Shown piece after piece: positions 1 through 12,535 of a stretch of 64,000 nucleotides of DNA. The notes below the pieces were generated by a model. It saw only the letters and a list, made by a program, of their open reading frames with translations. It had not been told where the DNA came from and did no database searches. The position numbers and the translations under genes were made by a program. This stretch comes from Argentina anserina. Taxonomy: Eukaryota > Streptophyta > Magnoliopsida > Rosales > Rosaceae. The stretch's first letter is position 1. Each line of letters begins with the position of its first letter. The DNA is taken from contig NC_065875.1 in the NCBI RefSeq assembly GCF_933775445.1, positions 22,505,555-22,569,554 of the forward strand. Reading direction: 5' to 3'.

Positions 1-260
1 ATGGCCAAAGGATTGCATATACTGGTGCTACTACATTTTAATTGGTTATGTTATTATAACCATCAAGTGAGACATGTTCACTTCCTTTAGATGAACTTAT
101 CGGGCAAAAGAATGCCCAATGATCTAAAGCTTTGCTATAATATATATCTACGAATCATTTGATGCCACCCCAGCACCCTTGACTCGGCCTTGCCAATCTC
201 CTAGTTGTTTTGCTATTGAGTGGGGCATCCCATTTTTAAAGGTTCTGTTTCGCTTTCCAG

Positions 261-2962
261 GCCATTGATGCTGAGGGCATGGACATGGAAATTGACTTGT
301 CAAATCTTGGAACTGTCAATACAATGTTTGCAGCTCTATTCAGGTAATATATTGATAGACAGACTTTTGTGGTTCGAATTAATGTCTGCTTGATAATTTA
401 TATACATTTCCTTATAGCAAGTTGGGTGTCCCGATCAAGACTACAATTTCAGCTAGTGTGCTTGAAGAAGCTCTAAATGGTACTGTTACAGTTAGACCTC
501 TCCCAATTGGAACATCAGTTAGTGGAAAGGTGATTCTTGCTTCATATCTTAGTGCTAAAGTACTGATTTCGGTGCATCGCTTTTACTTATGTTGTGATTT
601 CCTGCAGGTGGAGAAACAATGTGCCCACTTTTTTGGTGTAACAATCAGTGAGCAACAAGCCGAGGCAGGGATTGTAGTCAGAGTCACTTCAACTGCACAA
701 AGTAAATTTAAGGTATACACATTTGCATCATGTTCTTCTAACATTTTGACCATATTTAAAACCATGAGGTATCCAAGTTGTTATTAATAATATCTGGTTC
801 AATACTAACATTTGCTTTTTATTGTTGTGATTTCCAGTTACTATATTTTGAGCAAGATGCCAATGCTGGGTACGGTTTGGCCTTACAGGTACTCCATAAT
901 ATTCCCATGTTTCTCCATCTTACTTTATAATAATAGCTGTGTAACTGCTGTGAATTTTACATGTTTGCAATCAGGGAGTGTAATCCTCTGATATCTTTTA
1001 AATAGGATTATAAGACCTCCCTTGTAGGCAAACACGTAGCTTTGAATGTGCCTATCAATTACTGAATTTTTCTTGAACCACTTATGAGAATTTTTCGCTT
1101 AACCAACTTCTATTCTCTGTACAGGAAGATAGTGAGAAAACCGGCAAAATAACATCTGCAGGAATGTATTTCCTGCATTTTCAAGTATACAGAATGGATT
1201 CAACTTTGAACGCGGTATGCTAGTATTTGTAGTGTGCCTTTCACTCTTTTTTAAACTCCTCACCACTGGTTTTGGGTGGGGTTGAGGGAATGGTCTTTGA
1301 TAGATTTCCATTTTTTTTTATACTGAAAATGTGTTGCTTCCCTGTGATGGTGGTGTAGTTAGCCATGGCAAAGGATCCAGAAGCTGCTTTTTTTAAAAGG
1401 TTGGAAGGTCTTCAACCTTGTGAGGTTTCAGAACTAAAACCTGGAACTCATATATTCGCTGTTTATGGTATAAACTTTGATTCACTCCCATATTCTTTGT
1501 CCATGGCTTCCTACTTCCTGCATGATATATTGCTTATCATCATTACTAACATGCACTGAGTTTTTTACAGGAGATAATTTCTTTAAGACTGCTACCTATA
1601 CAATTGAGGCACTTTGTGTGGGGTCTTATGAGGATATAACACATAAGCTTAGAGATATTGAGGCTCAAATATTAAGAAAAAGAAATGAGCTTCGCCAATT
1701 TGAGACCGAGTATAGGAAGGTATTTATCCTGACTTTTTTTTATTGGCTTGGAATACGATTTGGTCTTATTGCTAATATATCAATTTATTATTATGTAGGC
1801 ATTGGCACGCTTTCAGGAAGTGACAAATAGATACACCCAGGAAAAGCAATCTGTAAGTCATGTTTGCTGCTTTTGTTATCAGTTACAATATCACCTATGG
1901 ATGCATATGTAATGGTGCTGATGAGCATTATTTATTGGCGATTTCCTTTTCTTTTCCTAGTCTTGCTTTTAGATTTTATGTATAACTGTATTGGAAATTT
2001 GATTCAACCAACAAAGATATGCCTGAGTTTAAGCATATGACCAGGTTTGGGGTCTTTCAGATTAAGAAACTAACTCCTAAACTGTAGGGGAATACCTAAC
2101 AGCCTTTTGTCAGCCCAATCAATCAATTACTGAGAGATTTTTTACTTAACTTGACATTCAAGGATTAAGACAACAGCATCAAAAATCGTATATTAGTGTA
2201 TTAGTTAGAGAAAAAGAAAAGTGAAGGGTTCCATTGTCTGTGAACTATGATATCATATGTGAAGCCTAAAGCCATATAGGTTGGAAGAGGAGGTAATGTA
2301 GATTGTAGAGTAAGAAAGGTTGTGGGTGGAAGTATGGCTTGGGGAATGTCTTAGTAGTGGTAGAAACAGGAGGATATATGATTGGCATGAGCTTCCTTGC
2401 CGCAATAGTTATAGGATATATGATGAAGACATAAGAGAGATACTGGACGTGTCCTATAGTTCAGGATGCATAAGTGGAGGGCCAAATTAGACATGGGGGT
2501 CATAGTTCAATGTTCCATGTCTGAACAGTTGATGAATATGTAGTCTCCTTAACTTCTTTTGAATCACTCTGAGATGATGGTAGGTACTAGGTAGTATAGT
2601 GAGGGTAGTATAGTAGATACATTTTTCTGACTCATTTATTGAAACATTTCATCATCTGAAGCTTGACTGTTTTTTTGTTTTTTTTGTTTCATGAATTGGT
2701 GCTCATGAATTTGAATTTGCAGGTAGATGAGCTGCTGAAACAACGAGACAGTATTCATTCATCTTTCACTGTCACCAAGACGGGCAATAATGCTGTGGGT
2801 GGTAGTAATATAAGCAATGGAAGTAGTAGCAAAACCCCTGACGAAGATTCAAGGGCTGGGAGTCCAAAGGAGGATGGTGGCTCAGATGGGAAGGACAAAT
2901 CAGCTAAAAAGAAATGGTTCAATCTTAACCTCAAAGGATCGGCATCAGATAAGAAGCTTTGA
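261..2962 (+). CDS. DnaJ16/ARG1-like co-chaperone, 3' part (N-terminal exons lie before the window)
   Basis: Nine coding exons can be followed: 261-343, 418-529, 608-712, 838-888, 1125-1214, 1359-1467, 1571-1719, 1799-1852 and 2723-2962 (TGA at 2960). All have GT-AG borders and together they give 330 in-frame residues. The J domain must lie upstream, because the window opens inside an intron. The protein reads MDMEIDLSNLGTVNTMFAAL at its visible start, then an ARG1-type middle region. Next comes a coiled coil in the exons from 1571 to about 2790 (KLRDIEAQILRKRNELRQFE). It ends in a low-complexity Ser/Asp/Lys tail with KKKWFNLNLKG, a typical end for the DnaJ15/16 branch. Family members are J-domain proteins linked in Arabidopsis to gravity signalling and endomembranes; a function here is inferred only. 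A truncated paralogue follows at 4739. Confidence 0.93.
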
Positions 2963-3428
2963 TTAAGGGTCTGGACAGTATTCTTCTTTTTTGCTTTCCG
3001 TTACTGGTAGACCTTAAATATATCCAATTCATGCAAATGCTTGCGCCTTTTACTCGTACAGAGGCTTCTCTTGTATTTGATTGAATTTTTTTTTCTCTTA
3101 TAGGTTTGCCCATTGTTGTATTGTTTTTGATTTGCGTCTGTAAAACATGGGAATTAGAAAATGCATCTGTATAAATTATCATGACACTCAAGTTTGCCAG
3201 TTTTCTTTCAGCGTCTTCGCCGTCTTGTAACAATACGAACTATTATTTTGAAGCAGTTCCTTCCGGTGAACACAAAAGCCGATCCTAACTGATATATGTG
3301 TTGCCTGAATACATCTCTAATATATTCATCATCAATTTGACTCCAACGAACAAAAACTCATGCTGAAAAACCTTTAGAGTTGAACACACTTCAGTCTCAG
3401 AACTCTAGTTTTAGATTGGGCCATTTCG
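2963..3428. other. 3' UTR and downstream spacer of the DnaJ16-like gene
   Basis: AT-rich sequence after the TGA, with T-rich stretches and no coding signal. The transcript probably ends before about 3250. Unique DNA gives way to the repeat structure that starts at 3429. Confidence 0.5.
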
Positions 3429-3667
3429 ACAATTCTTCAAGTAAATCTTTTACTTGTTGTGTTGATCACCTAGAATAGATAAGAAGTGAATTTAGAAGCG
3501 TTACGTAAAACCTTAAATGCCGAAACAGTACTCACCTTATAAATTGTTGAACAGTAAAACATTATTACTGTTTCGGCATTTAAGGTTTTACGTAACGCTT
3601 CTAAATTCACTTCTTATCTATTCTAGGTGATCAACACAACAAGTAAAGGATTTACTTGAAGAATTGT
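3429..3667. repeat. Near-perfect inverted repeat, 102-bp arms, 35-bp spacer
   Basis: The left arm is 3429-3530 and the right arm 3566-3667. Reading one against the reverse complement of the other I find a single mismatch (the T/C in GTAAATCTTTTACTT). The arms hold the palindromic GTTGATCACC block and end at GCCGAAACAGTA. The right arm runs on without a break into the LTR-like sequence that follows. The left arm therefore looks like an inverted partial duplication of the start of that element. An RNA made across it would fold into a perfect-looking 100-bp hairpin. Confidence 0.9.
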
Positions 3668-4719
3668 GGAAATTACGCTCAAGATTATAAGGTGAGTAAA
3701 ATCTCACAGTGACGAATCTACCCTTGCGGAGATTCATAATTACACTAAATTAAAAAGAATAAACTATGATATGTATATAATATAGTGGATTGTGTATGTG
3801 TATAATTGGTAAAATAAGTACATATATATGGTTTGCTATACTATACACTGTCATAATTTCTGTTTGAAAATAAGTTCATTATAGCGTTAATATTTACATG
3901 TGATGATTGTTTTGTACGTGGTTTTAACTTTAGTGATGTTAAAACGTTTTATTGTCTTCGGACCTGTCTTCGGGCGTGTTGGCATGTCGGAACCTAGCCT
4001 TGGCCAGGCGACAGTTACGATACAGTTAGAGCTCTAGTTTGTCTGCCGGTGTACTGCATGAGAGGTAACATATGGGTTATCGGCTTATGAGTACCCATAT
4101 TTTGGATATTGGGTAGCAAGTGGTTGCCCAATGTCGAACGGCGTACTAACATGAAGGGTAACAGAGGTGTACCAGCGCTCATGAGTACCCGTATTATAAA
4201 TGTATTTGGGTAAACATAGGGGTTACCCGATTTCTCATGAGCACATATATTTTTTGATATTATTGGACAACCAGATGGGCCGTCTAATGACTCATGAGTG
4301 CATTTATGATTAATGCTTTATGTATTTTATTATGTATTTATATGCGAGTTATATTGTTGTTTTACTCATACGAGCTGCAAAGCTTACCGGGTTTGTGTTT
4401 ACAATCCCGGTACACCTATTCGATGGTGTAGGGGATAGTTCCGCAGGTGTGGAATAGCGGAATCAACGGACAACTCTGAAGACTTTAAAGTTGTTTTATT
4501 TTATCTTGTGGTGAGGATTGAGATGATTTTTACATTTCCATTTGATATAATGCTTGAATTATAAGTTGAGTTTGTAATAATCAATTTAACTGAGTTGTAC
4601 CATGAACTCAGTAGTGATCCACTGTGATGATAAGATAATTTCGAATTAATGAGATTATTTTTGAGCTTTTCATGGCTTCGATTTTCGAATTTTATACTTA
4701 AAATTTCGGGGTCGTGACA
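3668..4719. mobile_element. LTR-retrotransposon remnant (probable solo or partial LTR, Ty3-like)
   Basis: This is non-coding sequence with LTR-style content: GC-rich short boxes (CTTGGCCAGGCGACAG near 3990), repeated GAGTACCCATATT-type blocks, and an end reading AAATTTCGGGGTCGTGACA at 4701-4719. The last of these resembles the 3' end of many plant Ty3-type LTRs. Sequence matching the DnaJ paralogue resumes about 20 bp later, so the insertion sits inside an exon of that copy. No gag or pol is present. I could not define a target-site duplication or the exact 5' end. Confidence 0.5.
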
Positions 4720-4738
4720 AACATCTCTCTCTTGCAAC

Positions 4739-6293
4739 ATCAATTAGTGGAAAGGTGATTCTTGCTTTGAGCGCAATAGTACTGTTTGGTGTATCGCTTT
4801 TACTTTTTATGTATCATCAATTGCAACGTAGTGCTAATTCTTTGGCTTCTGTAATTTCTGTGATTTTCTGCAGGTGAAGAAACAGTGTGCCCACTATTTT
4901 GGTGTAACGATCAGCGAGCAACAAGCCAAGTTGGGGATTGTAGTGCGAGTTACTACGTATGGAAGAAACAGAGTTAAGGTGCATAATACTCGTATTTGAT
5001 TTATTCATGTTTCGTGTGTATTGCTAGTACAATTCTTACATTCCTCGTTACATTGTTATCATTTCCAGTTGCTTTATCTTGAGCAAGATCCCAATAATGG
5101 TGGTTATCATATAGTCTCACAGGTACGAAATATATCCCATGTCAGTTCATCTCTGTAACTCTACAACTGGCTCAATTGCTTTAGAGTTTGGCACCTCATA
5201 ATCTCATATGTTTGGCACCTCATATATTTATAGAAAAAAGTTTGCACAACCAGCCTACCTGCTTAGATGTTGATTTTATTGTGTTCATTTTTTCAATTTG
5301 TTTCTTAAATATCAGTTGTTATCTGACATGTGACAGTTGCAAAACTAGCCAGTCGAGTTAATGACTGTCCTCCCTGTACAGGAAGATAGTAAGATGATAT
5401 GCAATGTACCATCTGCAGGGATGTATTTTCTGCATTTTCAAGTATACATAATGGATTCTACTTTGAATGCGGTATGCACACCTTTATTTCTTCTTTTGTA
5501 ATAAGATTTATCACTTGTTCATGGTGAATTAATAGATATCCTATTTATTATAGGCTCCAGCTGCATTTTTTAAAACTTTGGAAGGTATTTATCCTTGTGA
5601 GGTCTCGCAACTAAAAGCTGGTAGTCATATATCCGCTGTTTATGCTATGAACAACTTTAATTTTAGTTTTTCCCTGGCATAACCTTGCTGTTCACCAATA
5701 TTTCTATCACGATCTTACAGTATGCTGATTTCTTCAGGAGATAATTTTTTCAAGAAAACTCCCTATAAAATCGAGGCACTCAGTGTGGAGTCATCCACTG
5801 ATAAAGTATGTAAACTTAGAGAAGTTGAGGCTCAGATCTTAAAAAAGAGAGATGAAATTCACAAATTTGAGACTGAGTTCAAGGAGGTATATATTTATTG
5901 TGAACCCTCGCATGTTTTTTAGTTGTGGTCAGCTAGTAATTAATCAGTGACTTGTTACTCCTGATGGCTGTAATCTACAATAGTTTACTTCATTTCATCA
6001 ATATTTTCTATAGGCCTTCGCAGACTTTCAAGAAGTGACAAACAGATACCCCTTGAAAAACAATATGTAAGTTTGATTGTTGCACATGAATATTTATGTA
6101 AGCAAAGAATGTCTAGTTGTGAGCTTTGTTATGAGTACTGTGATTGCAGGTAGATGAGCTGCTAAAAAAACGAGACAGTATATATTCTTCTTACACTGTG
6201 AGGGACAATTAGTAGAACAGTCTTGGTAAAGATCCAGAAGTTGATAAGCCAAAATCATGGATTGAAAAAGAAAAAGGTAAAAAATCTAGGTGA
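4739..6293 (+). pseudogene. Truncated tandem paralogue of the DnaJ16-like gene
   Basis: Exon-by-exon equivalents of the upstream gene are visible at about 4739-4754, 4874-4978, 5069-5122, 5382-5471, 5554-5644, 5738-5886, 6014-6066 and 6150-6293, with introns at the same places. The exon at 5738-5886 is only about 60-65% identical in protein to its partner, so the duplication is not recent. It is broken in several ways. All exons upstream of 4739 are missing, replaced by the LTR-like remnant. The donor after 5644 reads CT instead of GT. The exon 6014-6066 is one base shorter than its partner. Two adjacent TAG codons at 6210-6215 interrupt the last exon before a tail that would end at TGA 6291. 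Partial transcription cannot be excluded. Confidence 0.88.
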
Positions 6294-8673
6294 ACCATGC
6301 TGAAGTATAAATCTTCAAGTGATACCTTTGTCTGTTGACTGAGTTTGCTTATTTAGATTTAGTTATGAGGTTTTTAATCGCCTCTATCCTTTTTTCTGGA
6401 GAGATTGGGCCCTCGCCAGTCATGGTTGGGCTGTAATATAAGAATGGCCTACTAGGCCTAGTTATTGCAGTCTCTCTTTGAAAGCTTAATATATAACTTC
6501 CCCAAATCCAAGCAACTAATTAATAACAAGTAAACAACCATGGAAAATATATGGTCGATTCCTTAAAATATGGACCTGACCATCTTAGGTTATCTGCTTT
6601 GGGACTAAATTGCCAAACCAGAACACCTCTGGAGGCATCTATTAAAAGCAAAGCTGGATTCTCAAACCCTATTTTTAATCAACCCATCCTTTGTCTTGAC
6701 CTGTGTTTTAAGTTTATGTATCCTTATCTATGAAACCTCTTTGGATGTTCCCAAGGGACAAGTTCTTCATGGCATAGAGGCATAATTTATATCTGGGGGT
6801 TCGTTTTTTAAGCCGAAGAGATGAGCAAATCATGTAGAATTGAGATTAGGAAATGCTTAAACTCCTTGTCCATGACAAAGTCCCACATGTGCCTAAAAAT
6901 GGGTTCTTATTTATATATGACTGACTATACTCCTAACTCCTTACTTGTCCTAGATTGGAGATTCCCATGTTCAGGAACAGTAGGTTCCGAATCTTTTGTC
7001 ACATTGTCTAAACATGTGGAAGTACCTAAGTTTGAGGCACACTCTTCTATCTTAGCAGAGATGTTGTGCTTTAGTGTGGCAATACTAATATTTCAATGTA
7101 TTTGTGTACATTAGGATTTCTTGAACATAAGAAGAATGCTTATAATTAAGAAAAAAAATTGTAATTATGTCTTTAGCTTATTTGACCCCAAGTTGTTTTT
7201 TCATTCGTGACTTATAATATTATATCTCAAAATGATATTTTCAAAGCCAAAAGTATATAACTTATCTACAATATGGTACGTTCATTTTGTTTAGCGGCAA
7301 CAATCTCCTTTATGTTTGTGGAATTTAGTAAATTCGACTCTCATTATAATATTTAAATTATTTATTTGATAAAAAATAAACTTCAATACATGCATTACTC
7401 TATGGCCATGACTTATAAATGAAAAGTTGGAATTTGGGAGAAAAATGAAATCAAGGGATTGAAGCAGTCAACAGAATAAGGTGGCAATGAAGACTTGCTA
7501 GCTAGTGGCGTTGAACTTGTGTCAAACGCCAGGAAGATAGAAGTGCAGAATCTAATCTTAGAGTTTTCAAATGCATTCTTTGTGTCATGTCATGTGCAGG
7601 TGTCTCCCAGCTGCTAGCTTACATATGTTGTTTTTGGGTTACATGTTAATTGGGGTTGTATTTAGCCGACTATGTGTCCCTCTCTCACTCGCTTAATTTA
7701 CCTTTGCTAAGCACATTTCTTTTGTCCCATTGATTGACCAAAGTCCCACTATACTCCTAACTCACTTCACGGATTTCCAATTGTGTATTTTTCTAATCCA
7801 AAAGCATTTATATATATATATATATATAAACATTTTAGACTGTGATCTATTGTTTAGCTCTAATCAAGCTTAGATTGATAATGGGGTGTGTTTAGTTAAA
7901 TAATTGAGAGGGAGAGGGTCACTTCACATGACTTAAAGCTAACTCCACCCAAACCCTACACCCTAATTGTTAATTTGGAGAAAGAAGTAGGTAGTGTCAC
8001 TTGGATTACTTGGAGGGACTTATTTGAGTCACCCCCATATTGTTTGGGATTTTGTTGCCCTGATCAAGAAAAAAATAAACTCAAAACATATCCAAAAAAG
8101 GGTTTCCAATTTGAAAAACCAAACCAACGCTTGGATTAACCACATTGTTTTTGGATCATTCCAAAAGTAATGGGTTGCCAAAAGAAACAAAAGGGGATTA
8201 GAAAGTTAATGGAGTTCTAACATGATCTAGCAAGTAGGATCATGTCCCAAATATATAAACTATGTTGGGTTTAATTATCTTTAACCAATAATAAGCAATT
8301 AAGCACCACTCGGCGGGCCATAATGGGGATTTGGGAAATCTTAAGACGATAATATTGGCTAGGAAAGTTTAAAAAAAAAAAGAGAGAAAATGAAAGCATG
8401 ATTAAGGCCCTAATTTTAGTGGTTTTTGTACTAAGATGGGGTGGAAACCATTACAACAAGCTTAATTAAGCAGACAGTAGTTAAGTTAATTAAATCAAAA
8501 GGATTAAGCAGCTCTAGAAGAAGTTCCATCTGATTGGACGCACAATTATAAAACCCTAGCCTTCTTCGTCGACCTGACGACCTCCGACTTGGTTGTGTGT
8601 GTCGGTCCCACAATGTGCGGTTACGGCCCTACCGGAGTTGGTTCAAATAGTGAGGAACCAATGAGGTGCAGCC

Positions 8674-8859
8674 TCACATGCGTAACCCTTCATCAGAGGA
8701 GACGACCTTGTGCCCTATGTCACCTGTGTAACAACATCCAACAGAAATACCTAAATCTATTAATATGAATTTTTGAAGCCATTTCCCCCCTATATATTTC
8801 ATTCCCTCTTGGGCAGCATGTTCAATGACTTCAATCCATCTTTCTCCTTTTAAATCCAA
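8674..8859 (-). other. Unrecognised 61-codon ORF, possible gene fragment
   Basis: The minus strand opens with MDLKGERWIEVIEHAAQEGM and runs 61 codons from a real ATG. The residue mix is protein-like, unlike nearby AT-rich ORFs. I do not recognise a family and see no splice-linked partner exons. It could be a captured or decayed exon, or chance. Confidence 0.2.
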
Positions 8860-9811
8860 TGTGTACGTTAATATGTTTTGGAGTTCATTGGTTAATAGTT
8901 TTGTGTTGGTTATATGCTCCCCTTAACCAATATAATCAAGGATTTTGTAAAGTGAAATCCGGTAGATGATCGATGAGTATGGTTATGTAGGGACCTTGGT
9001 TACGTATATCCTGAAATGTCTACATTCTTTAAAACAACTTTGACGACATGTTTATTCCTTTGATATCAGTGCGTTTATAATATCTAAAATATAGATTTTG
9101 CTAATACAAGTAAAATTTAAATCTGACAGTAAGTTTGCAAAGTGAGTTCGGATCAAAAGGTATTATATATAGTTCTACACTTAGAAAGTGATTTGGCATT
9201 GAGTATGATACTAACTGCAGGTATATTGTGAAATTTACCTAGTTTTTGCTAGATCATTGGTTTGTCTAAGCTCTAAACTTCCCTAGTTCCCTTGATAGTT
9301 CTTTTGGAAAATTAGTAACTTTCTTCTAATATAACAAGAAATAAACAGAGCAACCTGGGAGAGAGACAATTCATTAAGTTATTCAGCAACCACATACTGT
9401 TTCCCAACTAACAAGCCTCGATGAATTCTTCAACCTTTATGGCACACACATGGACTTGATCGATCGAAGATCAATCACTTCAGTACCTACATTTTTTTTT
9501 CTTTTAGAGATGGACCAACTCCATGAAGCCCCATGTATATAGTTGCTGATTAGCTTGCTTTGCCTACCTTGCTCCCCTAATAGTCAATATAGAGACCCTG
9601 ATATATATCAAAATCATTGAATCCAATTAAGAAACCAAAAAGAAGTATGTTGTTAGGTTCACGGAAATAAATTAGTATATGATTCATCATTTCAAACTGG
9701 TTACTGCAGAGATATCTGTAATCCCAAGTCCTAAATCTATGTGCCTTATGAATTATTATTCCTGGCCCCAATAACTCATCTGTGTTCCATATGTTGAGAT
9801 GGTCTCTTTTA

Positions 9812-9853
<42 letters not shown>

Positions 9854-11096
9854 TTAAAAGAGTTTTCTTCAACAACAAAAAAAAAAAGAGAGAGCATTGT
9901 AATTTGAAACGAGTGTTACTGCATGATGAAAATATTTATTTCTAAATGCTAGATGACCATCTCAGTATAACTAGGCAGTATTATCAAAGTAACCTAAATA
10001 ACACAATTATGTAAAACGGATAAGTACCATCAGCTTAAATTTTTCGTATGAAGTAATCAGTTTCATTAATATAAAAGGGACATATGAGTAGTAATAAGCA
10101 AGTACAAAGACTGTTCTGTCACAAAATAGGGTACAAATTGCATTGTCTTGCTTGCTGAAAACTTAAAGAGGTACGAAACCCGGAAGAAGAAGAAAATGTA
10201 CCGGGCCACAAATAAGTTCTATAACTTGAACATAGTTAGAGACAGTTCACAAGTCGCAACGTCCCATTCCATAATTGATGGTAAAAAAAAGGTAAAAAAA
10301 TAAAATTCGAAGAACACTCATGTGATGAATTAACCATGATCGACAGCTTGACTTTCGTTTACCTAACATCGATATTCATGTTTCATTAGCTAATTTGTTA
10401 TGGAAGTAATGTGATTAATAATCAAATCAAACGGTCGAAAAGTTTGCAAGCTTTAGGCTCCAAAGGTGATGATGTACATGATGATGGGGGATCTGATCGA
10501 GTAGATTTTTAGGATTGGGAATTTTTTTGACTAATTAGTAAATAGAAATAAAACAGATGAGAAAGAGGAGACAGGGTGGGTCAGAATTTGAGATTTGATG
10601 AAGACTTAGGGTTAACCAGAGGCTAAAGAAAAGAGCTTTCTGATAACAATAATAATTAACAATTTGATTAAACTAATCCCCATCTAATGGAAGTGGGAGA
10701 TTACGAAGCTAAATTCGATCACTTATGTTTCACCTTCTCTCTCTTTCTCTCGTAGTTAGTAAGATTCGCAGAGATCTCTTCCAAAAGAAAGTAAATTATT
10801 CATCCATTTGATTAACGTGGATCGCAACGTCAATCACGCAAACATCCCTAGCTAATTAAACGTTGATTAATCTAATCTAATCACTCATCATCAACACGTA
10901 ATGGTAGGACCGAACAAAACACACCTGATCGAACACTTTAGACTTAGCTAGCTAATGCTAGAGCTTAGCTTGAGTTGAGAGCTTCCGATGTTGACTCTAA
11001 TCACAAAACTGCCATCATTACCAGTACTACTGCAGCTGCTTTAGAATTCGTTGAAGCTAAACTTTTTGCAATTGTGGAGGGCAGGCGTATCTGTAG

Positions 11097-11375
11097 CTAG
11101 ATATGGAAGATAATGACGATGGCGACATCTGGGCCATGCAAACTGAGTTGGGAGCTTGACGGTAATAGATCTGGGGCCTCCGCCATGAAAGATTTGCATG
11201 CATGGAGGTTTTGACTTTCAAGTAAATATAGAGAACTTCGAGCAGCTCTATTGGTGGGAGGTGTCGGCTCCTGAGATTTGAGTTCCGCATTCCAGAGCCA
11301 TCTATCTTGCAGATCGATCATTGTGAGGGTAAAACTGGGAAGTGCATGCGAAGTATTAGAGATCGATGGAGACAT
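11097..11375 (-). other. Unrecognised 92-codon ORF in a less AT-rich island
   Basis: This minus-strand ORF starts at a true ATG (MSPSISNTSHALPSFTLTMI) and lies in a stretch clearly richer in G+C than its surroundings. No domain, signal peptide or repeat is apparent. It may be a small unknown gene, an exon of a non-coding RNA, or chance. Confidence 0.2.
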
Positions 11376-11500
11376 TGAACTGATTGAAGAAGTGAATTGA
11401 ATGTTCCAAGTTTTGGGTGATAGTTTTTTTTTAAATTTTATAGGCTTGTTTTCTCTGGCAGTTTAAGACTCGAAGGAGCAGTTGGGGTCAGGGAAACACA

Positions 11501-12164
11501 GAAAATAGTTGGGTTTAATGTTATCTTCATTTCCTAGGGTTTCGTTCCGCTACTGCAACAGCTTTAAACTACCCCCAAGATTACGTGAAGTTCGTAATCT
11601 CTTTTTAATTCGTTCCTACTCAATTAACAACTCTGTGAGTGTGTGCGTGTTTAGCTTTAATTATTGCTTCAATGCACGTATTAATTGGTGCATTTTTCTT
11701 TTGTGCGCTCATGTAAATTGGTGTTTGTTATAAAGGAAAAATGACAATTTAATACTAATTTAGCCTTCTCATCGATTATTTAAATAAAAAAATTTAACAT
11801 GTGACCAATCACTATAAGAGTATCTAATACTATTTGACTAAATAGTATAAAAACTCTTATTTTAAATTTTTTTTTTACTATTTTACTCTCATCTATTTAA
11901 ATATTTAGAGAGAAAAAAATTATAAGAGATAATATTTTACCAAAACCTCGCCGGACTCCGACCGCCGATCGTCAGAGTCCGGAACCGATTACCGGACTTC
12001 GGCCACTATTCACAGGACTTCGACACTGATCTTTGATCGCCGGAGTCTGGTCACCGTTCGCCATAATAAATTATTAACCCTCAATAATCAAATATAAATT
12101 TCAAGCTGCTAGTCATCAAAAATCAAAATTTCAGTTACTTGTCATCGGAATTATAAATTTGGTT
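11501..12164. other. AT-rich spacer with a diverged GC-richer block
   Basis: The block at about 11945-12065 repeats CGCCGGACTCCGACC-like phrases (CCGGACTTCGGCC, CGCCGGAGTCTGG) within AT-rich DNA. It looks like an old repeat or transposon remnant. No gene was found. Confidence 0.35.
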
Positions 12165-12345
12165 ACCACTACCACTAGAAATGAATTACTAACCGCTAAT
12201 AACCTCTAACAATAAATTACCGATCTCTAGTAATCCCTAACAATATATTAATTACTAGCCCCAGTGTCCCCTAACAATAAATTATTGACTCCAAACATCC
12301 TTATAAACACATTACTGACCTTCATTAAACGGGTTACTAAGTCCC
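12165..12345. repeat. Degenerate short tandem repeat, period about 30-35 bp
   Basis: Successive copies share a core like AATAAATTACTGACC followed by TAATCCCTAAC: AATGAATTACTAACC, AATAAATTACCGATC, AATAAATTATTGACT and ACACATTACTGACC. About five units are visible and all have diverged, so this is an old array. Confidence 0.55.
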
Positions 12346-12535
12346 AATAGCTTAAAAACATTATTGAGTACTAGAAAAACATGTTACTGGTAATACAAAT
12401 ATGGCAAATCACCATAGACACCAATATATCACACTCAACTCGGGGGTGGTGAGTGGTATCTATTAGTTTTACCACCAAAAATAAAAACAACAAAACTTTT
12501 TAATACCAAAAGCCATAATAGCCTCACCACCAATG

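Larger units (their letters stand above)
6294..11500. other. Gene-poor AT-rich interval
   Basis: No gene can be supported over 5 kb. It contains short A/T runs, TA microsatellites at 7808-7827 and 9825-9850, and scattered short ORFs without recognisable domains. Two of these have somewhat coding-like composition and are listed separately (8674-8859 and 11097-11375, both minus). The rest shows no repeat structure that I can define. Confidence 0.5.

Noticed and set aside
6821..7114. 97-codon plus frame
   Set aside because: No recognised motif, no splice partners; left as chance.
9577..9897. 106-codon minus frame with an Ile-Tyr run
   Set aside because: The run is a translated TA microsatellite; no domain.
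9948..9962. TAGATGACCATC, partly like miR827
   Set aside because: Only about 12 bases agree and no hairpin partner was seen nearby; no other known miRNA was matched in the window.
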